From NCBI GenBank assembly GCA_947561585.1, contig CANNZV010000937.1, positions 1-64,000 of the forward strand: a stretch of DNA of 64,000 bases. The letters are read 5' to 3'. The position numbers were made by a program, and so were the translations under genes. The notes under the pieces were generated by a model. The model made no database searches and was not told the DNA's origin. It worked only from the letters and a program-made list of their open reading frames with translations. The stretch is from Caprella mutica. Taxonomy: Eukaryota; Arthropoda; Malacostraca; Amphipoda; Caprellidae. Numbering within the stretch: position 1 is the first letter of the stretch; each line of letters starts with the position of its first letter. Positions 12,839 to 25,200 of this stretch are shown piece after piece.

Positions 12839-13619
12839 GTTCTAGGTTAATTCGCCAAAAACACATTCGCCGAAAACACATTCGCCGCACGTCACATTCA
12901 CCGAACAACACTTTCGCCGAAAAATATGATTATTTAAAAAGGTAAACAAATTTATTTCATATATCCAGATTAAATTACATATAGATGAACTTACATATAA
13001 GTCTATAAATTACTTTACAATATTCTACATAATTATTGGTTAAACTTTCTGGAATTTACGTTATTTTAATTAACTCATATCCTAATGTTATTGCTGCATT
13101 ATTTGTGTCAGTTTATTAACTCTATATTAATCCTATTTTCTGTGTACTATTATCAGTTACAAAAGAAAAAGAATTTTCACAGATTTATTTCTAGGTTTTA
13201 AGAATATTCATTTTCTATTACTTTTATAAAATATTGACAATATGGAGAAATGTATTTGAGTACAAAAAGGAAGATGAAATCAATTTTGTTCAGCAACTCC
13301 TTTTAAAAAAACGAAAAGTTTATGTTAGAATCTCTAAATCATCAATTTTCGAGATTGAATATCTCGAAAACCTAGAAATAAATCTGTTGTATTAACTTCC
13401 TTTTTGTACTCAAATACATTTTTCCATATTGTCAATATTTTATAAAAGGAATAGTTATATGTGAGTTCATTTATATGTAAATTCATCTGGACATATGAAA
13501 TAAATTTGTTTACCTTTTTAAATAATCATATTTTTCGGCGAAAGTGTCGTTTGGCGCGAATGTGTCGTGCGGCGAATGTGTTTTCGGCGATTTTGTTTTC
13601 GGCGAATGGACCGGTCACC
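12839..13619. mobile_element. MULE-like inverted-repeat element in PNP-A intron 1
   Basis: GAATGTCCG flanks it on both sides (12830-12838 and 13620-13628), a 9-bp target-site duplication. The outer parts of both arms are short tandem repeats of a CATTCGCCGAAAACA-like unit, followed inward by matching sequence through TTTAAAAAGGTAAACAAATT. The arms together cover most of the 781 bp; the centre has shuffled sub-blocks. There is no transposase. The superfamily is inferred from TSD length and from end similarity to the element at 25767-27259. Confidence 0.7.
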
Positions 13620-14039
13620 GAATGTCCGTGTACTGCAACATTGACTTTGAAAAATTAATTGTTAAAAAATTATCAAATACACATGTATTTATTTCATATT
13701 ATGTAAAATATTTATTAATGTTTATACTCACGGGAGTTCCTTTTCTGGTGGACTGACTGAAGACATCTTTCGGTACAAAGGATTTTAAAAAAAAAGACTA
13801 CTTACTGTATGGAACTTATTTGATTTTAATTAGTGAAATGATTATAAAATATTGCCAATAACAAATTGTTCTTATTGGAGAGATAAATTGATATTCTATG
13901 ATCAAAAGCATCACATAATTGTAGTAATAGTATTGGAAATATTATTTTATGATAAAATTTTATAAGATAATAATGAAACTATGAAAGTTTTAAGTACAAA
14001 GTAATATTACTGGTAATTCTACCTACCAACATATATACT

Positions 14040-14440
14040 GTATGTACTTCTAAAACTCTGTTGATGTTTCTTGTTTGTATGTTTGCACCCTGAAGAAATA
14101 AGGACAAAATTAAGTATATTATACAGTAGAAATGAACTCTAATGACAACTAAATGGAAGAGATATAGTATCCATGATACGAAAAGAGCTAGACTCAGTTT
14201 TATCGTATCTAGGATACTCTTGCTGCTAGAGTATCCTAAAAATGATAAGAGCTAGAGTATCCTAGATACGATAGATATTGTATCCTATAAGGTCAATAGT
14301 ATTCTAGATACGATCAGACTAAAAAATACCACATAGTAATTTTATCCTTTTTTCGATACTAAATAAAACACGATTATTAATAAAGAGTTAAAATCATGGA
14401 ATATTCAAGTAATTAAACATTAAATTTATTGAAGAATCGA
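14040..14440. repeat. Dispersed repeat with TATCCTAGATACGAT tandem core, copy 1
   Basis: The core (about 14165-14310) has several imperfect GTATCCTAGATACGATA units. The flanks (CTGAAGAAATAAGGAC before, CCACATAGTA and AGAGTTAAAATCATG after) match 56830-57260, which defines a dispersed repeat of about 400 bp. Confidence 0.65.
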
Positions 14441-14999
14441 CTATATAAAATGCTGAAACAACAGATCACAGCCAATATAGTATAAATATATAAGAAATAT
14501 ATAATCAATAATAGTAAAGTTGTTTTATTTTTACTCACTGCTTACACATGTCACCAATGTTAAGATAAACTGAACTAAAAATAACTACCAATGCTATACT
14601 ATAGTTTAGAGATAGCAAGTAGGGTTATCTTTATGTTATCTATAAGTAATTATGATATGTACTATGATTATACACACTCACTTACCAGCCTATAATGGCT
14701 GTGATAGCTCTATATAGAGAACCCACTGATTGTTGTTCACTAAATCCGATTTTAATGAAACATTCTATATATTATTTTTGTTTTAAGAAAGAAAAGAATC
14801 CAATCATTAAAGTTTCATTTTCCAAATGTGAAATTCAAGGAATATTCTCATTTTTGTTTCACTGTTATATTTGGATATTTGGAGTTAAGTTTCTACACAA
14901 TATTGATTAGCAAATTATTATTTTAATCAATTAACAAATTTATTATTGAGTATTCAACTGTGTCTCTACAAAATAATATCCACTACCTTCCTGCACTCG

Positions 15000-15172
15000 A
15001 GCAATTGAACCAATGGCTGAGAAATTATATGCAACCATTGCAAGAATTATATGCAACCGTTGCAAAAATGATATGCAACCGTTGCAAAAATTATATGCAA
15101 CCATTGTAGAAATTATATGCAACCGTTGCAAGAATTATATGCAACCATTGTATAAATTATATGCATTGTAAA
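15000..15172. repeat. 22-bp tandem repeat, about 7 copies
   Basis: The unit is close to ATATGCAACCGTTGCAAGAATT. It contains the short palindrome GCAACCGTTGC. Confidence 0.9.
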
Positions 15173-15519
15173 TTAAAATTAATTTATTTCATAATAATTT
15201 TTGAAACATGTTTATTTTATCCTATTAACTTATATAATTTCTGAGTAAGCTTGCAATTTTTCTTGCAAGCTGAGTAATTTATTTTTCGATTAGTGTTAAC
15301 TCTGAGGTATCGGACCAGTTCAAATTTTCGAAAATATGACAAAGAAATTACATTATAATTATTACATAACTTTTTTTTATCAGCTTCCATTATTAAGGGA
15401 TGGAGAATAAAGTCATCACACTTGTCAATACTTAGTGTAAAATAAGTTCATGAATAATAATAGAGAGAAATATACTACTAACAATTAATATACTAACTTA
15501 TCAGTAAATTAAGCAAATT

Positions 15520-17160
15520 GCAATCAATGTTTATACCAATAGTTTTAATTGGGATAACATTTTCTCTGTTCAATAACATATGATTTGATCCAATGGAAGG
15601 ACCACAAAAATATATAGAACTTATATTCCATTACTTTTTTTAACAATAACAATTCATTGGAAAGAATACCTGTAACTAATTAGTACTGAACACTCTAAGC
15701 CTTTGATGGGTAACTGTGGAAGAAATCTATTATATACACAGATAAATTTGCTATCATTCTTCTTGAATTTTGAAAAATTAAGTGAACGAAAATGTGAAAT
15801 ATAAATGGAAAGAAATAGTATATTTTTTTCTTATATGATCGAAGATGTGGAACCGTCCGATAATTCTGAATTTACCCTATAATTAAATCTTTTTTTTTAC
15901 TGTGAATTAGTCTTTCCAAAGAAATAAATAAAAACGCTAGTTATACGTAAGTTCAATTTAATCGTATCTTACTTAATTATTTATAATATACAGTAACCAT
16001 ATAAAGAAAAATATAACAATTTACAAAGTAACCTTTAAAAGGTCTGGTCTGATTCTCTGGGGACACTTTACCTAATCTAAACACCTGGCAAATGCATTTA
16101 AAATTACATGAATATAAATTGAGCAAACGGCTGTGAAATGATCAATAAAATATAATTTTAATTTTCAAGATTAAGGCCAGTTTATCTAGGGCCAGTTGTG
16201 ATTAATAATATTTTATTTATCTCAACAGCCCATATAATTTGACATGAGGGAAGACCACCTGTATCTAGGATACCATCTGTATCTAGGATATTACTTGTAC
16301 CTAGGTTACCACCTGTATCTAGGATACCACCTGTATCTAGGATACCCCCTGTATCTAGGATACCACCTGTATCTAGGATACCACCTGTATCTAGGATACC
16401 CCTTGTATCTAGGATACCACCTGTATCTAGGATACCACCTGTATCTAGGTTACCACCTGTATCTAGGATACCACCTGTATCTAGGATACCACCTGTATCT
16501 AGGTTACCACCTGTATCTAGGATACCACCTGTATCTAGGATACCACCTGTATCTAGGATACCACCTGTATCTAGGATACAGCATGACATTGCACTCGTTT
16601 ATTGGAAGGTTTGCATGTAATTTGAAATGCATTTGCCAGGTCTCTAAATTAGGTAAAGTGTCCTCAGAGAATCAGACCAGTCCTTTTAAAGGTTACTTTG
16701 TAAATTGTTATTAGGTAATTGGACGGAGAGGTTTCTTTACATTCAATTTTACTAAGAAAATAATTTTATGTGATTTCTTTCATAGTAAAAACGAGGTGTT
16801 CTAGGGTAAGTTCCGAGTTATCAGACGGGTCCACATCTTCCATCATGTAAGAAAAATATATAATGTTACGATTTATTACATTCAAAATTTCTTTCAATTC
16901 GATATTTTGAAATCTAAGAAGAAGAATGACAACAAATTTATCTGTGTATATAATATATTTCTTCTACAGTTACCCATCAAAGGCTTAGAGTGTTTGGTAC
17001 TAATTAGTTACAGGTGTTCTTTGCAATGAAACTTCAATAATAATAATAATGATAATAATTTTATTGAATATATTTTTGTGGTTCTTCCATTGGATCAAAT
17101 CTTATGTTATTGACCCTAGAAATTGTTATCCCAATTTAAGCTATTAGCATAAACTTGATT
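15520..17160. mobile_element. Composite inverted-repeat element, copy 3 (most complete)
   Basis: The left arm from about 15520 (AATAGTTTTAATTGGGATAA) is matched in reverse on the right up to about 17160. Inner inverted blocks flank the minisatellite: 16025-16115 and the reverse complement at 16600-16720 both contain CTTTAAAAGG and CAGACC/GGTCTG. So the element is a nested palindrome of about 1.64 kb with an 18-bp array at its centre. No protein-coding capacity is apparent. Confidence 0.75.
16250..16580. repeat. 18-bp minisatellite, about 18 copies
   Basis: The unit ACCACCTGTATCTAGGAT is the reverse complement of the 918-1201 array. Variants include GTTACC for GATACC. The ORFs through it on both strands are artefacts of the unit length. 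Confidence 0.95.
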
Positions 17161-19630
17161 ATAATTTGCTTTATTTTCTAATGCGTTAATATACATTTAA
17201 TAAATGTTATTATTTTCCCATCTCGTTTGCTTCGGAAACAAATGCCATATCGCTTACGTCAAAAGAAAATTAAGTGCAAGAGACTGGAAGAAGCAGTCAG
17301 AAACGAAAGTGGATCCATGAACAAAGTCACCTACCATCATTGCCCATGGATTCAAAAAAGTGACTCCGTGAATGAAGCCTTGGAGTCTGCCTAACACAAA
17401 AATCTAAGACCTTGTAGTTGAAGAGTATATCCCTATAGCGCTGTCCTCTACGCCACTCTAATCTTTTCAATTCACCACAGACATCTTCAGGATAGAGGAT
17501 AGGACTATAAATTATAATGAATATAAATTGTTTTGGTCAATGCTAATATAAAATACAGGTACTTAAGGGTTAAAATCTGAAGGAGATGCTAAATATATTA
17601 ATTGTTATTCGGCATCTGATATTCGTATAGTTACTGGTTACTTTGGTATTCAAAGTAATCACCACTTAATTTCTTTTCATGGTTCAACAAATCCATTATT
17701 AAATAGGAAAACTATATACACTTCATTTCATCACCTACCCTAGTTATGGCGTCCAAATGAAAATGTGATAATGGGGAGCAGGTCTGCAAAAAGCTGCAAT
17801 ATCATTTATAGATAAAATTGAAATTATGAAATTTTAGAAAATTGAAATTAGATAACTTATATGTAGGTACTCTGAATTATTAATTATGTATATAAAGTAT
17901 ATATCAGTCGTAATATTATATTTGAATTTTCTTTCTTGAAAATATTTTACTACCATAATTCTTAACTGAAAATGTCCAACTAAATTACCAAAGTTGCTAT
18001 TGAAATATTTTCTATACCAGATAAAATAAGTGCGAGACATGACCCACACATATTTGACTTGTTATAAGTCTGAGACGTAATAAGAGCGAGGGATACCTCT
18101 ATTTACATATATTGAACCGCGAGGTGCTTTAGAGCATTTGGTAGCTTATCTAGTTGGTGACTCAGATATTATTGTCTTTTTCCGATTAGGTTATTCTACA
18201 CGTGACTGTACGATGAGAAAAAGGTCAGAAATGTACCTGAGAAGTAAACTCAACCTAACAATTTCCTGCAGTACAACGTCAAAATCTACCTTCTGACCGT
18301 CAAATTGAGTTTGAGCGTACTTGTTCAACTTAACATATTACTTAGTTACTGCATTTATTGTCTTTCAACAAATATTTTGCTGATAGAAGAGATGGTGGAT
18401 AAATCGAGATTCCATATTTGGTTTAAACGAAAATGTTTTAGGGGAAACTTTAGAATTTTTTTTTATTTTTATGTTATTTTAGGGAAAATAGATATATCGT
18501 TTGATGCTCTATCACCTTACAATCATATTTGTAAAAATATATTAAGAAAGTAAACAGTAGAAGAAAATTGTCCTTTTAATTTTTTTCTTACAAGGAATGT
18601 TGCAGAATACCGGACGGACGTGAAGGGTGGATTAACCAAGGCAAACAGAACAATATAAATCAAGAGACGGACTAATCGAGATGGGTATAAATTGAGAGTT
18701 ACCTGTATTTATGCTAGCGTATGTTGCTCTGTCGGTGCTGTACAGGATGTACTATCTGCTGATAAAGTCACTGCTGCCGATGTAGGTAGGAATGACACTT
18801 TGAATGCTCTAACTATTGTTGAAACCAGTTCTTCTTATCTCTTCTTATGACCACCGACTCTCTTTCATAAAGTCACATTACAGTGCAGTGTTCAAGAGAG
18901 TGATATGTGCAACACGTTAAAGTGAAAATAGAAGGAATATTTGCATGTAAGTACCTAAATAAATAAACGTGACTTAAATTCTACTTATGCTTTATGAAGA
19001 AAAACAATTATGCGAACACTCTGTCTGAGTATGTATGTACCTACCATATTTTAGTAGAGCTTGTTAACTCTTACCTATAATAAAAAAAAATATTATTGGG
19101 TAGGAGCTTTTAAAATCATTGGGCTTAAAAATCATAATTCGCAAAATAAGTTATATCTTCAAGTCAAGTCTACTAATTAATGTCACATTGATGGTAGTAG
19201 CTCTCAAATTTGATTAGATGGTACTCGTGTTAGTGGACGTCTCGGATAATTTGAAAAAAACTGTCCAAATAATAGAATTTTATTGAAATGAATTGCTAAA
19301 GTTGACATCTAACGAGATTTTAGAGCAGAGATTTTCAGTGAGGAACAATTTTTTAAACAATTTTGCAAGGATCAAAATGCAGACCGCCGTGTAAGAATAT
19401 TTTAAGTATAGAATCAACTGGGCTTTAATCAGTAAATGATGGCGTCACATGTTTTATAACATTCCTTATCATTACTATCATGTCTGCAGGGTGAGACAAA
19501 AGTCACATGTTAATTTTGAAAATTAAATGCGCAAAAACTTACGAGTCCAAGAGAGGCTGGTTAATTGCAGACAAAAGAAAATGTTTTGAATTTATGCTCC
19601 CCCATTACTTTTATTATTAACACAATTAAA
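17161..19630. other. Intergenic DNA; possible 5' leader of the NLR-like gene near its right end
   Basis: No gene is confidently recognised. 17220-17480 is less AT-rich but no exon could be supported. At 18880-18950 a stretch ends in a strong donor (TTTGCAT|GTAAGT) and could be a non-coding first exon of the gene starting at 22242. This is speculative and needs transcript data. Confidence 0.25.
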
Positions 19631-19836
19631 AAAAACTATCATTGAAATTTACCCTGTGAAAATGTTCTTTAAGATGAACAAATATAAAGAAAGACGAGGC
19701 ACAAGAATGGTGGAAACTTATCTGTCCTCCAATGAATCTATTATAGGTGTGCAAAGATATTTCATACGAATCCCTTTCAATAGAAGAAGCCGTCCATCCC
19801 GTGAATTATTGATATTCTAAATATTTGTACTGATAA

Positions 19837-20216
19837 TATGGAGTGTTTGTTCGTTTATACTTCTGAAGGGTAAATATGAAATTATTACAACTGTTCATAG
19901 ATCGCCTAATTGTGGTCCAGATCTAATCTTAACAGAGCTTGAAAATATTCTTCAAACTTTATCAGCCAATAATTGACAAAATATTTAAATATGTGGGGAT
20001 TTCAACTTTCATCTTTTTAATATGGCTAATCATGAAAATGATTTAAATTTTGCCTATTTGATGTTCATGCATTTCCTCAATCCTAATAAAACTGAACCCA
20101 ATAGAATGAATGACAATTGCTTCAGCGTAATTCATTATATTTTCAATACTATATTTTCTGGAGCTATAGCTCATGTTCTATTTGATCATTACTTGATTAT
20201 TAAAATAAACAAACTT
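19837..20216 (+). pseudogene. Decayed non-LTR retrotransposon endonuclease fragment
   Basis: Conceptual translation gives pieces typical of the APE-type endonuclease of jockey-like LINEs: a YTSEG and HRSPNCGPD region, then ICGDFNFHLF with the GDFN motif, then LNPNKTEPNRM, DNCFS and FDHY, where SDH is usual. Stop codons interrupt it near 19872 and 19974. The longest open piece is 20022-20249. No reverse transcriptase was found nearby. Identification rests on the order of motifs. Confidence 0.6.
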
Positions 20217-20282
20217 ATAGTCATAAAATCCGTTATACAGTTTTTATGATCCCATTAATAATCATGACTTTAAAGACCATGG

Positions 20283-21483
20283 AGACAAAAGACCAAAAAA
20301 CTAAGAAACAAAGACCAAGAGACAAAAGACCAAGAAACTAAAGACCAAGAAACTAAAGACCAAGAAACTAAAGACCAAGAAACTAAAGACCAAGAAACAA
20401 AAGACCAAGAAACAAAAGACCAAGAAACTAAAGACCAAGAAACTAAAGACCAAGAAACAAAAGACCAAGAAACAAAAGACCAAGAAACTAAAGACCAAGA
20501 AACTAAAGACCAAGAAACTAAAGACCAAGAAACAAAAGACCAAGAAACTAAAGACCAAGAAACTAAAGACCAAGAAAAAAAAAACCAAAAAACTAAAGAC
20601 CAAGAAACTAAAGACCAAGAAACTAAAGACCAAGAAACTAAAGACCAAGAAACTAAAGACCAAGAAACTAAAGACCAAGAAACTAAAGACCAAGAAACTA
20701 AAGACCAAGAAACTAAAGACCAAGAAACTAAAGACCAAGAAACTAAAGACCAAGAAACTAAAGACCAAGAAACTAAAGACCAAGAAACTAAAGACCAAGA
20801 AACAAAAGACCAAGAAACTAAAGACCAAGAAACTAAAGACCAAGAAACTAAAGACCAAGAAACAAAAGACCAAGAAACTAAAGACCAAGAAACTAAAGAC
20901 CAAGAAACTAAAGACCAAGAAACTAAAGACTAAGAAACAAAAGACCAAGAAACAAAAGACCAAGAAACTAAAGACCAAGAAACTAAAGACCAAGAAACTA
21001 AAGACCAAGAAACTAAAGACCAAGAAACAAAAGACCAAGAAACTAAAGACCAAGAAACTAAAGACCAAGAAACTAAAGACCAAGAAACAAAAGACCAAGA
21101 AACAAAAGACCAAGAAACTAAAGACCAAGAAACTAAAGACCAAGAAACTAAAGACCAAGAAACTAAAGACCAAGAAACAAAAGACCAAGAAACTAAAGAC
21201 CAAAAAACTAAAGACCAAGAAACTAAAGACCAAGAAACTAAAGACCAAGAAACTAAAGACCAAGAAACAAAAGACTAAGAAACTAAAGACCAAGAAACTA
21301 AAGACCAAGAAACTAAAGACCAAGAAACAAAAGACCAAGAAACTAAAGACCAAGAAACTAAAGACCAAGAAACTAAAGACCAAGAAACAAAAGACCAAGA
21401 AACTAAAGACCAAGAAACTAAAGACCAAGAAACTAAAGACCAAGAAACTAAAGACCAAGAAACAAAAGACCAAGAAACAAATT
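20283..21483. repeat. 15-bp minisatellite, about 80 copies
   Basis: The unit AAAGACCAAGAAACT has a main alternation of ACTA and ACAA at one position. The array is about 1.2 kb and very homogeneous. The 402-codon minus-strand frame (repeating FLVFS) is a consequence of a stop-free 15-bp unit and is not proposed as a gene. Confidence 0.97.
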
Positions 21484-21540
21484 ATAAAAGCACAAAAACC
21501 AAAAACCAAAAGACAAAAGACTAAGAGAAATAGTCACTTC

Positions 21541-21975
21541 ACAGGTGGAGGAGTGTTCAATGGGGGTGGGGGAGAGTTCAATGGGGTTGGGGGAGAATTC
21601 AATAGGGGTGGGAGAGAATTCAATAGGGGTGGGGGAGAATTCAATTGGGGTGTGGGAGAGTTCAATGGGGGTGGGGGAGTGTTCAATGGGGGTGGAGGAG
21701 TGTTCAATGGGGGTGGGGGAGAATTCAATAGGGGTGGGGATAGTTCAATGGGGCGTGGAGGAGAGTTCAATACGGCTGGAGGAGAGTCCAATGGAGTAGG
21801 GCGAGAGTTCAATGGGGGGGGGGTTGGAGAGTTCAATGGGGTTGAGGAGAGCTCAATGGAAGTGGGGAAAAGTTCAATGGGGGTGGGAGAGAGTTCAATG
21901 GAGGGGGAGGGGGAGTTCAATGGGATGGAAGACAGTTCAATGTGGGTGTGGGAAAGTTTAATAGGGATAAGAACA
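21541..21975. repeat. 21-24 bp G-rich minisatellite
   Basis: Units resemble GGAGAGTTCAATGGGGGTGG, with variable numbers of G. The strand bias is strong: G-rich on plus, C-rich on minus. It lies directly between the 15-bp array and the NLR-like gene. Open frames on both strands are artefacts of the repeat. Confidence 0.95.
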
Positions 21976-22241
21976 AAATATTTCGAAAATTGAATAAAGA
22001 ACAAGTTTGAAAGTCAAGACATCTTTAAAATATATAAGGATTTGTTAGAAATAGAGGAGGGTTATAATGAGGTTAAGTTATTGCTCATGTTTGGTTGTAG
22101 AAGACTTTTTTTCAGAGGAATTCAGTACTTATATCCGACAGTTATTTTAGAAGTAACTCTTTTCCTATCTGTTAATTCTTAATTTCAATATTCACTTTTT
22201 CTTATTTTTCTCTCCTGCAGGAGGCTGTACTCCTGAGCACA

Positions 22242-25200
22242 ATGACTTCACCTCTTCAGACTCTTTCGGAAAAGGATTTGAATTTACTGAGGAATGACCG
22301 CATAAAATTCGAGTTATGTCCTCTGGTCTATCAAACTATAATAGAATGGGGCTTTGAAAAGCCCAAAGGAGTGAAGATAATTGACCATTTCAAAGACCGG
22401 AAGATTGAAGAGAAATGTGGAAGAAATCTGAAAAATTGGTTGAAAAACAATAAAAAAGCACTGGATACGACACACTTTTTGGGTTTTGATGTAACTACTC
22501 TACACGATCTTCTTCCAGTTCTCTGTTACGATAGTGTCAGTCAGACTGGCGGAAAAGAGTGGGAAGTTAAGCTCAAAGACACGAATAGTATCGAGTATCT
22601 TCTCAAAGAGATCAAAACATTCAGGAATGATGTAAGTCATGAATATGCTAAAGCTAAAAATGATCCCAACATTAAAGCAATGCAAGAACTGCTTAGCAAA
22701 TGCATAAGAACTGCTGGCACACTCTACAGCAAAGACCAGAGTGTAGTTGATGCAAAAATTTCAGGTTTGATTGCTAAATTTGATGAGTTAGTTCATGAAA
22801 CTTTTACTTATCCAAATGCTGTAGAGCATGTTGCAAAATTCGTAGAAAAAGAAAGTGCACCCTTCATGCTAGAGAAATATTCTGAATTATTTTCTGTCCC
22901 TTTGCCAGGCGGTCTGGGAAAAGTAGGCACTGCTCAGATCTTTGAGTCCGTATATCTATCAGTCGCTGTTGCAGACAAAAATAATATTAAAAAGAAAAAT
23001 ATTGTTTTCAGTTCCAATGAGATATGCAACCACATCAAAAATAAATTCGTGGTAATTAACGGAGATCCAGGTACCGGAAAGACTACTCTCATGAGAAATC
23101 TCTACCAAAACATTTTGGACAATTCAGTTAATGGATGTGAGATGAGTTACGAAGGCATTGGTAGATTTAAAGTACCTATCTTCCTAGAATGCCGAACTGA
23201 ACGACAGAGCAATCTGCGAGATTTCCTGAAGGAAAGCATACCTAACTTTCATGCATCAAATGAGGTCATTTATGACGCATTCAAAGAAATGAAGGGACAC
23301 GTCTTCTTGATTGATGGTTACGATGAAGTCAATGATGACAGCAGAAAACTGGTTGATGAAATCATACCCTTCTGCACCAAATATAGCGCTACATGCATTG
23401 TTTCTGGCAGAGTTGATGCAGGAAATAACTTCATCAGCAAACTGAAAAAGAAAGAATTGACCTACAATGAAATGCTCCTCGAACACATCAGTAAAATTAG
23501 CAACAAACTGAGCTACTTGAGGAGGTATGGGGATAAGATGGGTAATGTTGATTCTGTTGAACTGGAGAAAAGCTTTGAGAATCTGAATGATTCTGCACAG
23601 AAAGTGTTCTCCTCTCCAGTTCTTTTGACATTATTCATTTCACTTTTCTTGAACAACAGAAACTCTTTGTCTCAATTGCATAACGAACAGAGTGCATACA
23701 AAGCTATAAGAGAAATCTTCTATGAAGATATTATGAAGAAACTGGAAGAGAGTAACGTAAAGAATCCTGAATTAAGAGCTAAATACTTGCTAGAAGTGTT
23801 CAGTGACTACAGTTTCAGACTTTTCAGGAAGAAAGAACATTTCTTTGGACAGGAAGAAATTTTAAGTTTGACCGAAGATTGTTTAGGGAGAATACAGAAC
23901 ATGGATGTTGATATCAAGAGAATATTTTCGTGCATTTTAACCCCTGAAACCTCTTTGAAATCAGGTAAATCGACTTACGCCTTCACACACAGCTCCATTC
24001 AGGAATATCTGGCAGTTGGGCAGGTAATGAGAAACATGAGAGGGAGTAACATTGACTGGAATTCAGAACAGCTTTCAGAAGATAGTCTGCGGGAACAGTT
24101 TCTAGCAATTCTTGATGTATCAGACTATGAAGTGAGGAGGTAAATAATTATATTGTAGCTAATATATTGATATTCAGTCACTATCTGTCACTTCCATTAT
24201 TAAGGTAGCTAGATATTAAATATACTTTATATCATTTAAACCCTGTAAAAGTGACTCACGGTAATTGAGTATTTACCCTGTAAGGCTGACTCACGGCAAT
24301 AGAGTATTTACCTCGTAAGGCTGACTCATAGCAATTTAGTATTTACCCCGTAAGGCTGACTCATGGCAATTTAGTATTTACCCCGTAAATATATCATTCT
24401 GGGTTAAAAATATTAGCAAAGAAAAAATTTCTTTCATATAAAACTAATGGAATATTTTAGAGAGACTCAAACATTTTGTCACCAACTCAAAATATAATAA
24501 ATATAACCTGAGCTTGTAATTCATCGCCCCCAAAATAATGCAATTGTTATTATTTTATTTTATTTTATCCTAACAAAATTATACATTTTAACCCTTTTCT
24601 TCAGTCATTTTTTATAGTTTTTAGATGTGACGTTATACAGATTATCGGATATATATCATTTTAAACTGTATAAATTCTTACATCTCAAATCATAGTAATT
24701 AATGTTGTTAATTTCTATATTTTATTCATTTAAATATTTTGACTAAATTTCTCAAGATGTTATAATTAATAAATATATTCAATGAATAAATATTAAATGA
24801 TTTATAAGGCATAAAGTCATCCAAATAAAGTTAGTAAATACACAAATATACACTGTGTGTAATCATACATTTACTTTTAACAATCGTGTAAATATTGTTA
24901 GTATTATCATTTGCATGTCAAGTGACAATAGGATTTACAATAACGTGTTCATTTTTTTCTCAACAGGTATGGTAATATCATCAAACTTCTGATGTTGGAA
25001 TTAACAGACAGAAACGAACTGGACAAATATGCCAGAACATTCACTGCAGTGCAGAGGGAATATTTTGTATCATATTACAATGTCTTTCATCTTGATTTAG
25101 TTTCCTCTTCAAACTGTGACTCTGCCATCGTCTCAATTGTCTCTGATGTCCTGAGAGACAAGAGAGACTATAACTTACGTTACACTCGTCTTATCAGACC

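Larger units (their letters stand above)
10070..13766 (-). pseudogene. PNP-A: truncated purine nucleoside phosphorylase paralogue
   Basis: Exons in reading order are 13766-13732 (start ATG, MSSVSPPEKEL), 12629-12535, 11711-11533, 11414-11283, 11204-11119, 10730-10597 and 10197-10070. All splice phases agree and would give 262 residues. Normal PNP motifs are present early: CGTGLGG phosphate loop (Thr41 replaces the usual Ser), HAGKL (His72) and [12 protein letters not shown]. Exon 5 keeps its 86-nt length but has lost the conserved [12 protein letters not shown] segment, including the Phe equivalent to human Phe159. Exon 7 starts with [17 protein letters not shown] and then leaves homology, reaching TGA at 10070. 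The residues equivalent to human Asn243 and His257 and the final exon are missing, so PNP activity is unlikely. A spliced alternative C-terminus cannot be excluded. The introns hold a MITE and a MULE-like element. Confidence 0.75.

Noticed and set aside
20301..21509. 402-codon minus-strand ORF of repeating FLVFS
   Set aside because: Entirely a 15-bp minisatellite without stops; hydrophobic repeats are an artefact of translating the pyrimidine strand.
21534..22004. Gly/Phe/Asn-rich and Pro/Leu/Asn/Ser-rich ORFs
   Set aside because: Products of the 21-24 bp G-rich array; open on both strands, as expected of a repeat.
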